Assembly (NCBI GenBank): GCA_022709365.1
Contig: JAKLIY010000025.1
Span: forward strand, 1 to 61,650
DNA: 61,650 nt
From: Pseudomonadota bacterium
GTDB lineage: Bacteria; Pseudomonadota; Gammaproteobacteria; Competibacterales; Competibacteraceae
Direction: 5' to 3'
Of the stretch, positions 41,126 through 50,138 are shown in pieces (within the stretch, counting starts at the first letter, position 1; every line of letters begins with the position of its first letter). Made by a program: the position numbers and the translations under genes. The notes under the pieces were generated by a model that was given only the letters and a program-made list of their open reading frames with translations, was not told the origin of the DNA and ran no database searches.

Positions 41126-41650
41126 ATGGCCAAGATCGGCTTGTTTTACGCTACTGACACCGGCAACACCCGCAAGATCGCCAAGCGGATCAAGAAGCAG
41201 TTTGCGGAAGGCGAGATGGAACTGTTCGATATGGCCAAGACCACGCCAGAAGAAATGTTGAACTGTGAAGCGCTGATCATCGGTACGCCCACTTTGGGCG
41301 ACGGCGAATTACCCGATCCGTTGACCGAGTTTCTGGGCCAACTCGAAGCCCGCCACCTTGAGGGTAAGCCCATTGCCTTGTTCGGACTGGGCGACCAGGT
41401 AGGTTATCCCACCGAATTTGTCGATGCGCTGGGCATTCTGCACAAGAAACTCCGGAAAATGGGCGCTCAACTGATCGGAAGCTGGCCCGTTGACGGTTAC
41501 GAGTTCGAGAAATCCAAGGCGCTGCGCGATGGCGAATTCGTCGGTCTGGTGCTTGATCAGGACAACCAGGCGGATTTGACCGACGAACGGATCGAGGAAT
41601 GGCTGGAATGGGTCAAGCCGGAGTTGTTAGGTCTGGCCGTAGCGGGTTGA
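41126..41650 (+). CDS. nifF: flavodoxin, nitrogenase electron donor
   Basis: 174 residues of the long-chain flavodoxin type. The FMN phosphate loop is [12 protein letters not shown] (residues 9-20). The aromatic FMN-stacking loops lie around [10 protein letters not shown] and [12 protein letters not shown]. Its place inside the nif operon argues that it reduces NifH. Confidence 0.93.
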   Translation: MAKIGLFYATDTGNTRKIAKRIKKQFAEGEMELFDMAKTTPEEMLNCEALIIGTPTLGDGELPDPLTEFLGQLEARHLEGKPIALFGLGDQVGYPTEFVDALGILHKKLRKMGAQLIGSWPVDGYEFEKSKALRDGEFVGLVLDQDNQADLTDERIEEWLEWVKPELLGLAVAG

Positions 41651-41660
41651 GATCATTCTG

Positions 41661-43058
41661 ATGAAAACCAGCGACATCGCCGCGTTGAAAAACGAACCGG
41701 CCTGCGCGCATAACACGCAGCAGGCCAAGTCCGGTTGCGCCCGGCCAACGCCCGGCGCGGCGGCGGGCGGTTGCGCTTTCGATGGCGCGCAGATTGCGCT
41801 GCTGCCCATCGCCGATGTCGCTCATATCGTGCATGGCCCCATCGCCTGCGCCGGCAACTCCTGGGACAATCGCGGTACGCGCTCCAGTGGTCCCGCCCTG
41901 TTCAAACTCGGCATGACCACTGATCTGAATGAGCAGGACGTGATTATGGGGCGCAGCGAAAAGCGCCTGTTCCACGGTATCAAGCAGGCCATCGACCGCT
42001 ATTCGCCGGCGGCGATTTTCGTCTATAGCACCTGCGTCACTGCGCTGATCGGCGATGATCTGGAAGCTATTTGCAAGGCCGCCGCCGAACGCTGGGGTTT
42101 GCCGGTCATTCCCATCGATTCCGCCGGTTTCTACGGCAGCAAGAATCTCGGCAACCGGATCGCCGGCGAAGCCATGGTCAAGTATGTCGTGGGCAGCCGC
42201 GAGCCGGAACCGCCGCCGGTCGATCCGGCCCGGCCCAGTTTCAAGGTTCACGACATCAACCTGATTGGCGAGTACAACATCGCCGGGGATTTATGGAACA
42301 CCCTGCCGCTGTTCGATGAGCTGGGGCTGCGGGTGCTGTGTTCGCTGTCCGGCGACGCCCGGTTCCGGGAAATTCAGACCATGCATCGCGCCGAAGCCAA
42401 TATGGTCGTGTGTTCCCGCGCCATGCTCAACGTCGCCCGCAAATTGCAGGAACGCTTTGGTGCGCCCTGGTTTGAAGGCAGCTTTTACGGCGTCCACGAT
42501 GTCTCGGCGGCGCTGCGCGAATTCGCTCGCCTGCTCAATGACGCTGATTTAACCCGGCGCACTGAAGCATTGATCGCCCGCGAGGAAGCACAGATTCAGG
42601 CAGCATTGGCCCCGTGGCGGGAGCGGTTACAGGGGCAGCGCGCCCTGCTGTACACCGGCGGCGTTAAATCCTGGTCTATCGTGTCCGCCTTGCAGGAATT
42701 GGGCGTCACTGTGGTAGCGACCGGGACGAAAAAATCTACTGAGGAAGACAAGGCCCGCATCCGCGACCTGATGGGCGAAGAAGCGCACCTGATCGAAGAG
42801 GGTAATCCACGCAGTCTGCTCGACCTAGCGTGCGCCTATCAAGCCGATATTCTGATTGCGGGTGGCCGCAACCTGTACACCGCGCTCAAGGCCCGGTTGC
42901 CCTTTCTGGATGTTAATCAGGAACGGGAGCACGGCTATGCCGGCTATCGCGGCATGATCACCCTGGCGCGGGAATTGACTCGTTCGCTGGAAAGCCCGAT
43001 CTGGGCGGCGGTGCGCCGTCCCGCACCCTGGATGCCTATGGAGGCTACCCATGGCTGA
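41661..43058 (+). CDS. nifE: NifE, FeMo-cofactor assembly scaffold alpha
   Basis: A NifD paralogue that forms the NifEN scaffold on which NifB-co matures to FeMo-co; 465 residues. The [17 protein letters not shown] block with cluster-ligand Cys and the [15 protein letters not shown] block are typical. It overlaps nifN by 8 bp. The first 35 residues include extra cysteines. Confidence 0.96.
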   Translation: MKTSDIAALKNEPACAHNTQQAKSGCARPTPGAAAGGCAFDGAQIALLPIADVAHIVHGPIACAGNSWDNRGTRSSGPALFKLGMTTDLNEQDVIMGRSEKRLFHGIKQAIDRYSPAAIFVYSTCVTALIGDDLEAICKAAAERWGLPVIPIDSAGFYGSKNLGNRIAGEAMVKYVVGSREPEPPPVDPARPSFKVHDINLIGEYNIAGDLWNTLPLFDELGLRVLCSLSGDARFREIQTMHRAEANMVVCSRAMLNVARKLQERFGAPWFEGSFYGVHDVSAALREFARLLNDADLTRRTEALIAREEAQIQAALAPWRERLQGQRALLYTGGVKSWSIVSALQELGVTVVATGTKKSTEEDKARIRDLMGEEAHLIEEGNPRSLLDLACAYQADILIAGGRNLYTALKARLPFLDVNQEREHGYAGYRGMITLARELTRSLESPIWAAVRRPAPWMPMEATHG

Positions 43059-44556
43059 GATCGTCAAACGCAGCAAACCACTGTCGGTGAGTCCGCTCAA
43101 GAGCAGCCAGCCGCTGGGGGCCAGCCTGGCGATTTTGGGATTGAACCGCGCCATTCCGCTGCTGCATGGGGCGCAAGGCTGTACGGCCTTTGCCAAAGTC
43201 TTTCTAGTGCGCCATTTCCGCGAGCCGATTCCGCTGCAAACCAGCGCTCTGGACCCGATCAGCAGCATCATGGGGGCTGACGACAACCTGTTGGCCGGTT
43301 TGCGCACGGTTTGCGAGAAACATCGGCCCGCCGCAGTGGGATTGCTGACGACCGGCTTGACCGAGGCGCAGGGGACGGACATTCAGCGGGTGCTCAAGGC
43401 GTTTCGGGAAGGCTATCCGGAATTTCAGGCCACCCGCATTGTGCCGGTCAACACCCCGGATTTCAGCGGCAGCCTGGAAAGCGGGTTCGCCGCGACGGTC
43501 AAGGCGATGTTGGCGGAGTGGGTTCCGCTGACGCCGCCGAACCACCCCGGCGCTGCGCGCCACCCCTCCTTAGCTAAGGAGGGGAATCTTCACCTTCCAT
43601 GGACTTCCTCCCTTGCGGCGGGTGAGAGTTGGGGCGGAGGGCACCCTCGCCAAATCAATGTACTTTGCGGCTCCTCCCTGACGCCGGGCGATCTGGAAGC
43701 GCTGCGTGAGTTGATTGAACGGTTTGACCTGCACCCGGTATTCATTCCCGACCTGGCCGATTCTCTGGACGGCCATCTGGACGCCGAAGATTATCAGCCG
43801 CTGACCACCGGCGGGACGCCGCTGGCGGCTTTCGCTACGCTGGGCAATGCTGCGGCAACTTTGGTCATTGGCGCATCGCTGTATCCAGCGGCGGATCTAT
43901 TGCACGAACGCACCGGGACACCCGTCCATCGTTTCCCGCACCTGTTTGGGCTGGACGCCACCGACCGGCTGGTGATGACGCTGGCCGGGATTGCCGGTCA
44001 AGCCGTACCGGCACGACTGGTCCGGCAACGCGCCCAGTTGCAGGACGCCATGCTCGATACCCATTTTCTGCTAGGTCGGGCGCGGGTCGCTATTGCCGCT
44101 GAACCCGATCTGCTGCATGGCTTCAGCCAGTTGTTGGCGGATATGGGCGCGGAGATCGTTGCCGCCGTCGCGCCCACCACCGCGCCTATCTTGGCGCAAT
44201 TGCCGCTGGTGCAAGTTCACATCGGCGATCTGGACGATTTGGAAACCTTGGCGTGGGAACGCGAGGCGGAATTGATCATTGGCAATTCTCACGCGCTCGA
44301 CATTGCGCAACGGCTGGACATTCCGCTGCTGCGCGCCGGTTATCCGCTCCATGACCAGTTCGGTGGCTATCAACGCGCCTGGATCGGCTACCGGGGCGCG
44401 CGGCAGGCGCTGTTCGATCTGGCCAATGCTTTGCTGGGCCACGCTGAACATGCAGTGGCGCCCTATCACTCGATTTATTCTCTCAAAGCCGATGATCGGC
44501 GGGAGGCAGGGCATGGCGTTGCTCAGGCATCTGCGGATTCTGGCTGGCGGCATTAG
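43051..44556 (+). CDS. nifN: NifN, FeMo-cofactor assembly scaffold beta, carrying an in-frame repeat insertion
   Basis: A NifK paralogue and NifE partner; 501 residues. The N-terminal half ([19 protein letters not shown]) and the later [18 protein letters not shown] segment are typical of NifN. Between them, residues about 164-198 ([16 protein letters not shown] to GESWGGGH) are not family-like. Their DNA is repeat A (43540-43587) followed by repeat B (43604-43643). The frame stays open across it, so the scaffold carries an extra loop between conserved blocks. It overlaps nifE by 8 bp and nifX by 44 bp. Confidence 0.94.
   Translation: MAEIVKRSKPLSVSPLKSSQPLGASLAILGLNRAIPLLHGAQGCTAFAKVFLVRHFREPIPLQTSALDPISSIMGADDNLLAGLRTVCEKHRPAAVGLLTTGLTEAQGTDIQRVLKAFREGYPEFQATRIVPVNTPDFSGSLESGFAATVKAMLAEWVPLTPPNHPGAARHPSLAKEGNLHLPWTSSLAAGESWGGGHPRQINVLCGSSLTPGDLEALRELIERFDLHPVFIPDLADSLDGHLDAEDYQPLTTGGTPLAAFATLGNAAATLVIGASLYPAADLLHERTGTPVHRFPHLFGLDATDRLVMTLAGIAGQAVPARLVRQRAQLQDAMLDTHFLLGRARVAIAAEPDLLHGFSQLLADMGAEIVAAVAPTTAPILAQLPLVQVHIGDLDDLETLAWEREAELIIGNSHALDIAQRLDIPLLRAGYPLHDQFGGYQRAWIGYRGARQALFDLANALLGHAEHAVAPYHSIYSLKADDRREAGHGVAQASADSGWRH
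43540..43587 (+). repeat. palindromic repeat, family A copy 2, in frame inside nifN
   Basis: Begins AACCACCCCGGCGCTGCGCG and ends with a CCCCTCCTT/AAGGAGGGG stem and GGGGAAT. Two hairpins lie side by side. It is the near-identical counterpart of 16638-16684 in the opposite orientation. Confidence 0.9.
43604..43643 (+). repeat. palindromic repeat, family B copy 3, in frame inside nifN
   Basis: CTTCCTCCCTTGCGGCGGG followed by GAGAGTTGGGGCGGAGGG shares the CTCCCT and GTTGGGG halves with the intergenic copies at 13503 and 27947. It sits 16 bp after family A copy 2. Confidence 0.6.
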
Positions 44557-45007
44557 GGAGCGCTGCATGACGCCCACCATCAAAGCGGCCTTCGCCACCA
44601 GCGACCGCCATCGAGTCGATCAGCACTTCGGCGCGGCCAGCGGCCTTCTGATTTACGCGGTGACGCCGGAACAGGCAACCCTGCTGGAGTTTGCCCAGTT
44701 CGGCGAACTCGACCAGGACCGCCATGAGGACAAGCTGGCCACGAAATTGGCCCTGTTGCGCGGTTGCGCCGTGGTGTATTGCGAAGCGGTCGGCGGCTCG
44801 GCCATCCAGCAATTGCTGACTGCCGGCGTTCAACCGCTCCGGGTCCCATCCGGCACCTCTATTTCCTTCCTGCTGACCGAATTACAAGCGGCGCTACGCA
44901 GCGACGCGCCCGCCTGGCTCCATCGCAGCATCGCTCGCCAGCACCAGACCAACGACCGGACTGAGACGCGGTTTGCGGCGATGGAAGCGGAAGGCTGGCA
45001 GGAATAA
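44513..45007 (+). CDS. nifX: NifX, FeMo-cofactor/NifB-co carrier
   Basis: 164 residues from ATG 44513, chosen because GGGAGG lies 6 nt upstream; ATG 44567 is an alternative. The NifX core is KAAFATSDRHRVDQHFGAAS, ending in the typical RFAAMEAEGWQE. It shuttles NifB-co or VK-cluster between NifB and NifEN. It overlaps nifN by 44 bp in another frame. Confidence 0.92.
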   Translation: MALLRHLRILAGGIRERCMTPTIKAAFATSDRHRVDQHFGAASGLLIYAVTPEQATLLEFAQFGELDQDRHEDKLATKLALLRGCAVVYCEAVGGSAIQQLLTAGVQPLRVPSGTSISFLLTELQAALRSDAPAWLHRSIARQHQTNDRTETRFAAMEAEGWQE

Positions 45008-45038
45008 CGAATTTATCAAAGCAAGCGAGGTATGCAGT

Positions 45039-45353
45039 ATGGGCGCTGAACCCACGATCACCGGCATCACCCGTGGCGGCACGGTCTGGATTCCGTTATT
45101 CGTCACCGCATTGAATGAAACCAAGTGCATCGGCTGCGGGCGCTGTTACAAGGTCTGTCCGCGCGATGTGCTGACCATCGTGCAGCGGGCGATTGATGAT
45201 GTCGATCTAGACGACGATGACGACGATGACGACGATAGCGACAATTCCTTTATGACGCTTTCCAACGCCATGGATTGCATCGGTTGTGAAGCCTGCTCGC
45301 GGGTTTGCCCGAAAGCCTGCTTTACCCACGAGGCGCTGCCGCTGGCGGCGTGA
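45039..45353 (+). CDS. fdxB: nif-specific 2[4Fe-4S] ferredoxin III (FdxB type)
   Basis: 104 residues from ATG 45039 (GCGAGG ribosome-binding site). Two cluster motifs, CIGCGRCYKVCP (residues 30-41) and CIGCEACSRVCP (80-91), are separated by an acidic linker. The linker contains nine consecutive Asp (58-66), encoded by three perfect copies of a 9-bp unit. It likely donates electrons to cofactor assembly. Confidence 0.93.
   Translation: MGAEPTITGITRGGTVWIPLFVTALNETKCIGCGRCYKVCPRDVLTIVQRAIDDVDLDDDDDDDDDSDNSFMTLSNAMDCIGCEACSRVCPKACFTHEALPLAA
45210..45236 (+). repeat. three perfect tandem copies of GACGACGAT inside fdxB
   Basis: Encodes Asp 58-66. The unit length of 9 bp keeps frame, so copy-number slippage would change linker length by three Asp at a time. 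Confidence 0.9.
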
Positions 45354-45486
45354 ACAGTTCTCTACTCCCTGGATCGGTTTCCGTAGCCTGAACAGCGGCT
45401 GCGCAGAAACCGGGCCAATGCACCCATTTCATCTAAAAACCCCCGTCATCCGGTACGCCACGACTGGGGTAGCCCTGACCTTTCCC

Positions 45487-45516
45487 TTGACATCGCCTAT
45501 TTTTACCCCATACTAA
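45487..45516 (+). promoter_or_regulatory. sigma-70 promoter of the TetR-exporter operon
   Basis: A perfect TTGACA (45487-45492), an 18-bp spacer and TACTAA (45511-45516). The operator palindrome begins at the last base of the -10. Confidence 0.5.
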
Positions 45517-45537
45517 GATAGTAATTAATTACTATCT
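45516..45537. promoter_or_regulatory. 22-bp perfect palindrome, probable TetR-family operator
   Basis: Each half reads AGATAGTAATT. It lies 12 bp before the tetR-like start and over the expected transcription start. This is the normal arrangement for autorepression by a TetR-family dimer. Confidence 0.75.
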
Positions 45538-45549
45538 ATTAGGGATGCC

Positions 45550-46161
45550 ATGGCTCTTGCCAAAACCCGGCTTCGCGCTGGGGAGCGACAACTGGAAATC
45601 GTTCGGGCAGTGCTGGCGCTGGCTGCTGGAAATAGCCCCGACGCCATCACGACTCAGGCTATCGCCGAACACATGGGGCTAACCCAGGGCGCGGTCTTTC
45701 GCCACTTCCCGACCCGTGAAGCCATCTGGCTGGCCGTCGTGGACTGGCTGGAAGAAAGCCTGAGCGAGGCTATCGCCGCCGCCATCGCCGAAATCTACGA
45801 CCCTGTAGAGCGCCTGCAACGCACGTTCGAAGCGCATATCGCCTTCATTGTCCAATATCCATCCGCGCCGCGCCTCATGTTTAATGAATTGCAGAAACCC
45901 GCTGACAGCCTGGTCAAGCAGCGGGTCTGTAGCCTGCTGCAACACTACCGGACCCGGCTAATTGCGCTACTGACTCAGGCCAAAGCCCAAAATCAGGTCA
46001 CGGCTGATCTTGACGAAGCTGCCGCTGCAACCCTGTTTATCGGCGCTATACAGGGTCTGGTCATGCAAACCCTGCTGGCCGGCGATCCTGCCCATCTGCA
46101 ACCGGTCGCCGGTCGCCTGCTGCCGCTCTACCTGCGTGGCATTGGAGTTCGCCAACCATGA
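45550..46161 (+). CDS. TetR/AcrR-family transcriptional regulator
   Basis: 203 residues. The N-terminal helix-turn-helix (ITTQAIAEHMGLTQGAVFRHFPTREAIWLAV) occupies about residues 32-62. The C-terminal ligand domain is not assignable. It is the first gene of a four-gene operon with the exporter and overlaps the adaptor gene by 4 bp (ATGA). It probably represses its own operon through the palindrome at 45516-45537 until a ligand binds. Confidence 0.92.
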   Translation: MALAKTRLRAGERQLEIVRAVLALAAGNSPDAITTQAIAEHMGLTQGAVFRHFPTREAIWLAVVDWLEESLSEAIAAAIAEIYDPVERLQRTFEAHIAFIVQYPSAPRLMFNELQKPADSLVKQRVCSLLQHYRTRLIALLTQAKAQNQVTADLDEAAAATLFIGAIQGLVMQTLLAGDPAHLQPVAGRLLPLYLRGIGVRQP

Positions 46162-47345
46162 ACCGTCCACGCCTGCGCCCCATCCTTCTGGCAACGCTCA
46201 TCATCAGCCTGTTGGGCGGCTTCGGCTACGTCGTCGCCCGGACCGGCCCGTTGGCCGCCGTGCGCGTCACTGTCGCCAGTCCGGAACGCCGAAATCTGGA
46301 GCCGGCGCTCTTCGGCATCGGTACGGTCGAAGCCCGCCGGACCTACATCATTGGTCCTACCGCCGCGGGCCGGGTGAAAACTGTACAGGTCGATGTCGGC
46401 GATCCGGTCACGGTCGGTCAACCGATTGCGGATATGGATCCCGTCGATCTCGATGACCGCATCGCTGCGGCCCAGGCGGCTCTGCAACGCGCTGCCCATA
46501 CCTTGGCCGCCGCCGAGGCGTTGATCCAGGAAGCGGCCAGCCGCCAGAATCTGTCTGAAGCCAATGCCCGCCGCTTTACCGAACTGCGCCGCAAAGGCTA
46601 TGTGACCCAGGAAATCGCCGACGCCCGGCAACACGACGCCAATGCAGCGCGAACCCTGTTGACCGCTGCTCAGGCCAATCGGGACGCTGCCCGCCAGGAT
46701 CGTGATCGACTGCTGGCGGAACAGGCGGCAGTTGAAAAGCTGCGCGCCAACTTGCGCCTGCTCAGTCCGGTTACGGGCATCGTCGCCAGCCGCGACGCCG
46801 AACCCGGTTCAACACTCGTCGCCGGCCAGAGCGTCGTGCAACTCATCGACCCGGCCAGCATCTGGTTGTGGGTGCGTATCGATCAGGCGCGCTCCGCAGG
46901 GTTGCAGATCGGACTGCCGGCTGAAATCGTCCTGCGTTCCCGCCCCGGTGAACGGTGGCCCGGCCAGGTGGCGCGGGTGGAGTGGCTCGGCGACAGTGTG
47001 ACTGAGGAAAAAATCGCCCAGGTGGCCTTCGATGCGTTGCCGGAAGGCGTGGCGCTCGGCGAGCTGGCGGAAGTCACCCTGCGCCTGCCGCCGGTAAACA
47101 ACGCCCTGACTCTGCCCAATGCCGCCGTGCGCTATCTCGCGGGACAACCCGGCGTCTGGCGGATGACGGATCATGGCGCGGCGCAATTCCAGCCGCTCCG
47201 GTTCGGTATCCGCACGCTGGACGGCTACGCCCAACTACTGGATTCCCTGCCGCCCGACGCCCGCATCATCGTTTACAGCGAACGCGACATGCGGGCCGGC
47301 GAAGCCGTCGAAATCCGCGCTGCGCTGAATGGGGTGGCCAGATGA
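46158..47345 (+). CDS. periplasmic adaptor (HlyD/MFP family) of an ABC exporter
   Basis: 395 residues. One N-terminal membrane anchor (about residues 10-28), a lipoyl-like half (GRVKTVQVDVGDPVTVGQPI), a coiled-coil hairpin (about 95-200), the second half LLSPVTGIVASRDAEPGS, and a beta-barrel domain. It resembles DevB/MacA-type adaptors. It overlaps both neighbours by 4 bp, so the operon is tightly coupled. Confidence 0.88.
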   Translation: MNRPRLRPILLATLIISLLGGFGYVVARTGPLAAVRVTVASPERRNLEPALFGIGTVEARRTYIIGPTAAGRVKTVQVDVGDPVTVGQPIADMDPVDLDDRIAAAQAALQRAAHTLAAAEALIQEAASRQNLSEANARRFTELRRKGYVTQEIADARQHDANAARTLLTAAQANRDAARQDRDRLLAEQAAVEKLRANLRLLSPVTGIVASRDAEPGSTLVAGQSVVQLIDPASIWLWVRIDQARSAGLQIGLPAEIVLRSRPGERWPGQVARVEWLGDSVTEEKIAQVAFDALPEGVALGELAEVTLRLPPVNNALTLPNAAVRYLAGQPGVWRMTDHGAAQFQPLRFGIRTLDGYAQLLDSLPPDARIIVYSERDMRAGEAVEIRAALNGVAR

Positions 47346-48535
47346 TCAGCCTGGCCGGACGCGACATCCTGCATTCCTGGGGAAAATATGTCTTCACGGG
47401 TTTGGGACTGGGGTTGCTGATCGGCGTCACTTTGTCCATGGCCGGTATCTATCGCGGCATGGTCGACGATGGCAAAGCCTTGTTGGCTAACAGCGGCGCC
47501 GACCTCTGGGTGGTGCAGCGCGATACGCTCGGCCCCTACGCGGAACCGTCCAGCCTGCGCGATGATATTTATCGCAGTCTGCTCGGTCTGCCGGGCGTCC
47601 TGCGGGCCGCCAACGTCACCTATTTGACCATGCAAATTCAGCACGGCAGCCAGGATGCACGGGTGATGGTTGTCGGCATTGAACGGGGAGGGCCAGGCGA
47701 ACCGCGCTATCTGATTGCCGGACGCCAGATCGAACGCGCCCACTATGAAGCCGTAGTCGATGTCAACACCGGCTTTAAACTCGGCGACCGTATCCGCATT
47801 CGCCGCCATGACTACGAGATCGTCGGCCTGACCCGGCGCATGGTGTCGGCCAGCGGCGACCCCATGGTCTTCATCCCGCTGCGGGACGCCCAGGAAGCGC
47901 AGTTTCTTAAAGACAACGATGTCATCGTCAACGAGCGGGCGCGGGTGCGGACTAATCCGGTGTTGAACCCGCCCGGTTTGCCGGGGATGGCTGAGACCAT
48001 TTCCCGTAGTCAGGAAAGCAGTCGCATGGTGAATGCCGTGCTGGTGCAAACTGCTCCCGGCTGGGCCGCCGAGGAGGTTGCGGCAACGATTCGCCGATGG
48101 AAACGCTTGCAGACCTATACCGTGCCGCAGATGGAAGACATCCTGATCGCCAAGCTGATCGCGACCTCGGCCCGGCAAATTGGGGTGTTTCTGGTCATTC
48201 TGGCAGTGGTCAGCGCCGCTATCGTCTCGTTCATTATCTACACCATGACCTTGGGCAAGCTGCGGGAAATCGCGGTGCTGAAACTGATCGGCGCCCGCGA
48301 CCGCACCATTGCCGCCATGATCTTGCAAGAAGCGCTCGGTCTGGGGCTGATCGGCTTCATGGTTGGCAAGACCGTGGCGACCCTTTGGGCGCCCTATTTT
48401 CCCAAATATGTCTTGCTGGAGCCGGGCGACGCCGTGCGGGGTTTCGCGGCAGTCATGACCCTCTGCGCCATTGCCAGCACACTGGCGATCCGGGCGGCGC
48501 TGCGCGTGGATCCGGCGGCGGCGATTGGCGGTTGA
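47342..48535 (+). CDS. ABC exporter permease (MacB/FtsX/DevC type)
   Basis: 397 residues. One N-terminal helix, a large periplasmic domain (about 45-270), then three C-terminal helices with the FtsX-domain signature (LREIAVLKLIGARDRTI). This topology matches MacB-like mechanotransmission transporters and the DevC half of DevBCA. The ATPase is encoded separately downstream. Confidence 0.88.
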   Translation: MISLAGRDILHSWGKYVFTGLGLGLLIGVTLSMAGIYRGMVDDGKALLANSGADLWVVQRDTLGPYAEPSSLRDDIYRSLLGLPGVLRAANVTYLTMQIQHGSQDARVMVVGIERGGPGEPRYLIAGRQIERAHYEAVVDVNTGFKLGDRIRIRRHDYEIVGLTRRMVSASGDPMVFIPLRDAQEAQFLKDNDVIVNERARVRTNPVLNPPGLPGMAETISRSQESSRMVNAVLVQTAPGWAAEEVAATIRRWKRLQTYTVPQMEDILIAKLIATSARQIGVFLVILAVVSAAIVSFIIYTMTLGKLREIAVLKLIGARDRTIAAMILQEALGLGLIGFMVGKTVATLWAPYFPKYVLLEPGDAVRGFAAVMTLCAIASTLAIRAALRVDPAAAIGG

Positions 48536-48536
48536 G

Positions 48537-49280
48537 ATGAGCATTTCACCCGCCCAACCGGCGATTGAAGTCCACGGGTTGCGCAAGCGTTATGGAACCG
48601 GAGATGCGGCGGTAGACGCGCTCAAGGGCGTCGATCTCACCGTGGCCCCCGGTGAAGTGGTGGGTCTGATCGGGCCGAGCGGTTCCGGTAAAAGCACCCT
48701 GCTCAAATGCCTGGGGGCGGTCATCGAACCCAGCGCCGGGCGCATCGCGCTGTCCGGGAAGCCGGTGTATGACGGCGGCTGGCGCAACCGCGATCCCCGC
48801 GCCCTGCGTCGTGATTCCATCGGTTTCGTATTCCAGGCGCCTTATCTGATCCCGTTTCTCGATGTGACCGACAACGTGGCCTTACCGTTGATGCTGGCGG
48901 GACGCTCGAACCGGGAGGCGCGGCAACGGGCGCGGGAACTGCTGACGGCGTTGCAAGTGGATCATCGCGCCCAAGCAGCCATTTCGCAATTGTCGGGCGG
49001 TGAACAACAGCGGGTGGCTATCGCCCGGGCGCTGGCCAACCAGCCACCCATCGTTCTGGCCGATGAACCGACCGCGCCGCTCGACAGTGAACGGGCGTTA
49101 GCCGTCGTGCGGATTTTGAACGAGATGGCCCAGCACTATCAGACAGCGATTATCGTGGTAACCCACGACGAGAAGATCATTCCGACCTTCAAGCGGCTCT
49201 ACCACATCCGGGACGGGCAGACTTACGAGGAAACCGGCCAGGGGGCTACGCTGGCTGAACCTCCAGCTAAAGACCGGTGA
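48537..49280 (+). CDS. ABC exporter ATP-binding protein (LolD/MacB/DevA type)
   Basis: 247 residues from ATG 48537, one base after the permease stop. Walker A GPSGSGKST, Q-loop FQAPYLIPF, signature LSGGEQQRVAIARAL and Walker B IVLADEPTAPLDSE are intact. Together with the two preceding genes it forms a complete tripartite exporter except for an outer-membrane channel, which is not encoded nearby. Confidence 0.92.
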   Translation: MSISPAQPAIEVHGLRKRYGTGDAAVDALKGVDLTVAPGEVVGLIGPSGSGKSTLLKCLGAVIEPSAGRIALSGKPVYDGGWRNRDPRALRRDSIGFVFQAPYLIPFLDVTDNVALPLMLAGRSNREARQRARELLTALQVDHRAQAAISQLSGGEQQRVAIARALANQPPIVLADEPTAPLDSERALAVVRILNEMAQHYQTAIIVVTHDEKIIPTFKRLYHIRDGQTYEETGQGATLAEPPAKDR

Positions 49281-49284
49281 TAAC

Positions 49285-49307
49285 GCTGGCTGGAATTACC
49301 GGCCAGC
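49285..49307. terminator. stem-loop between convergent exporter and nifZ genes
   Basis: GCTGGCTGG-AATTA-CCGGCCAGC forms a 9-bp stem with one wobble pair. It starts 4 bp after the ATPase stop. No T-run follows, so intrinsic termination is uncertain. Confidence 0.4.
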
Positions 49308-49366
49308 TCTACCGATCGTGTTGGTCTGGCAACGGTAGCCACCTCTTTATAGAAGCGTTGCCACGG

Positions 49367-49828
49367 CTAGCGTGCACCGGGTTCGCTCGGCGATTCATCC
49401 AATCCGCTTTCCGGCACCTGGAACACCCGTGCGCCGAAGAGGACGTGATAATAAACCGGCGCCGGATCGCGCAGGACCGCGACGATCTCGCCGACCGCGC
49501 CCGCCGCCGCCACTACAGTCCCTTTGATCGCCAGCCCCTGCCGGGCCGTGACCCGGTCGCCCCGTTCGAAGCGGTTGGGAATCCAGGGAGCGTCGGCCGG
49601 AATCAGTTCAACTTCCCGGCAACCCACGATGCGGTTCCCGGTCTGCAGAAAATGCACGGCGTAGATGAGCTGATCCTGCAGGAACACCCCGATATGGCGG
49701 ACGTAGCCCACACTGCCGCGCCGCACCAGCAACGCGCCGGTGGGCTGACCCGGATAGGTGCCATCGTTGCGGATGTTACGAATCACCCGCACCTCATCGT
49801 CGCTGGTGAAGCGCGGTTGCAGCATCAT
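49367..49828 (-). CDS. nifZ: NifZ, P-cluster maturation factor
   Basis: 153 residues. The NifZ core is recognisable (EVRVIRNIRNDGTYPGQPTG, then GSVGYVRHIGVFLQDQLIY). NifZ assists formation of the second P-cluster in NifDK. It overlaps nifW by 4 bp and is the last gene of nifV-nifW-nifZ. Confidence 0.9.
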   Translation of the reverse strand: MMLQPRFTSDDEVRVIRNIRNDGTYPGQPTGALLVRRGSVGYVRHIGVFLQDQLIYAVHFLQTGNRIVGCREVELIPADAPWIPNRFERGDRVTARQGLAIKGTVVAAAGAVGEIVAVLRDPAPVYYHVLFGARVFQVPESGLDESPSEPGAR

Positions 49829-50133
49829 GCGGAATGGCCGATATCCGCCAGCGCAATTCGCACCTCACGCCGCCCGGCCTGCCGGTGAAAAACTTTGAAC
49901 ACCTTCTCAGTAAGCGCATCGGAAACCACGAAATCCTGATAAGCCTGCCGCAAGCTTTGGGCGTAATCCTCCCAATCCGTTGGATCAGTGCGTTGTAGAT
50001 AATCGTGAAACCGTTTGAGAATGTGCAAGCGGTTGACTTCGACCACGGCGGGATCGAAGGCGATGCCGAAATAGTCGAGAAAATCCTCGGCGGAAGTCAT
50101 CTCGGTCAGATCTTCAAGAAAGGTCGTGGTCAT
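49825..50133 (-). CDS. nifW: NifW, nitrogenase-stabilizing/protective protein
   Basis: 102 residues from ATG 50133, with GGGTGA as ribosome-binding site. Typical features are LTSAEDFL-like helix 1 (here MTSAEDFLDYFGI), VNRLHILKRFHDYL and a C-terminal VFKVF segment. NifW associates with NifDK and is linked to O2 protection or P-cluster maturation. It lies 5 bp after nifV. Confidence 0.92.
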   Translation of the reverse strand: MTTTFLEDLTEMTSAEDFLDYFGIAFDPAVVEVNRLHILKRFHDYLQRTDPTDWEDYAQSLRQAYQDFVVSDALTEKVFKVFHRQAGRREVRIALADIGHSA

Positions 50134-50138
50134 GGGGA

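Noticed and set aside
47273..48586. A 437-codon open frame antisense to the exporter permease
   Set aside because: The sense strand encodes a coherent FtsX-type permease overlapping its operon neighbours; the antisense product is His/Asp/Gln-rich with no domain.
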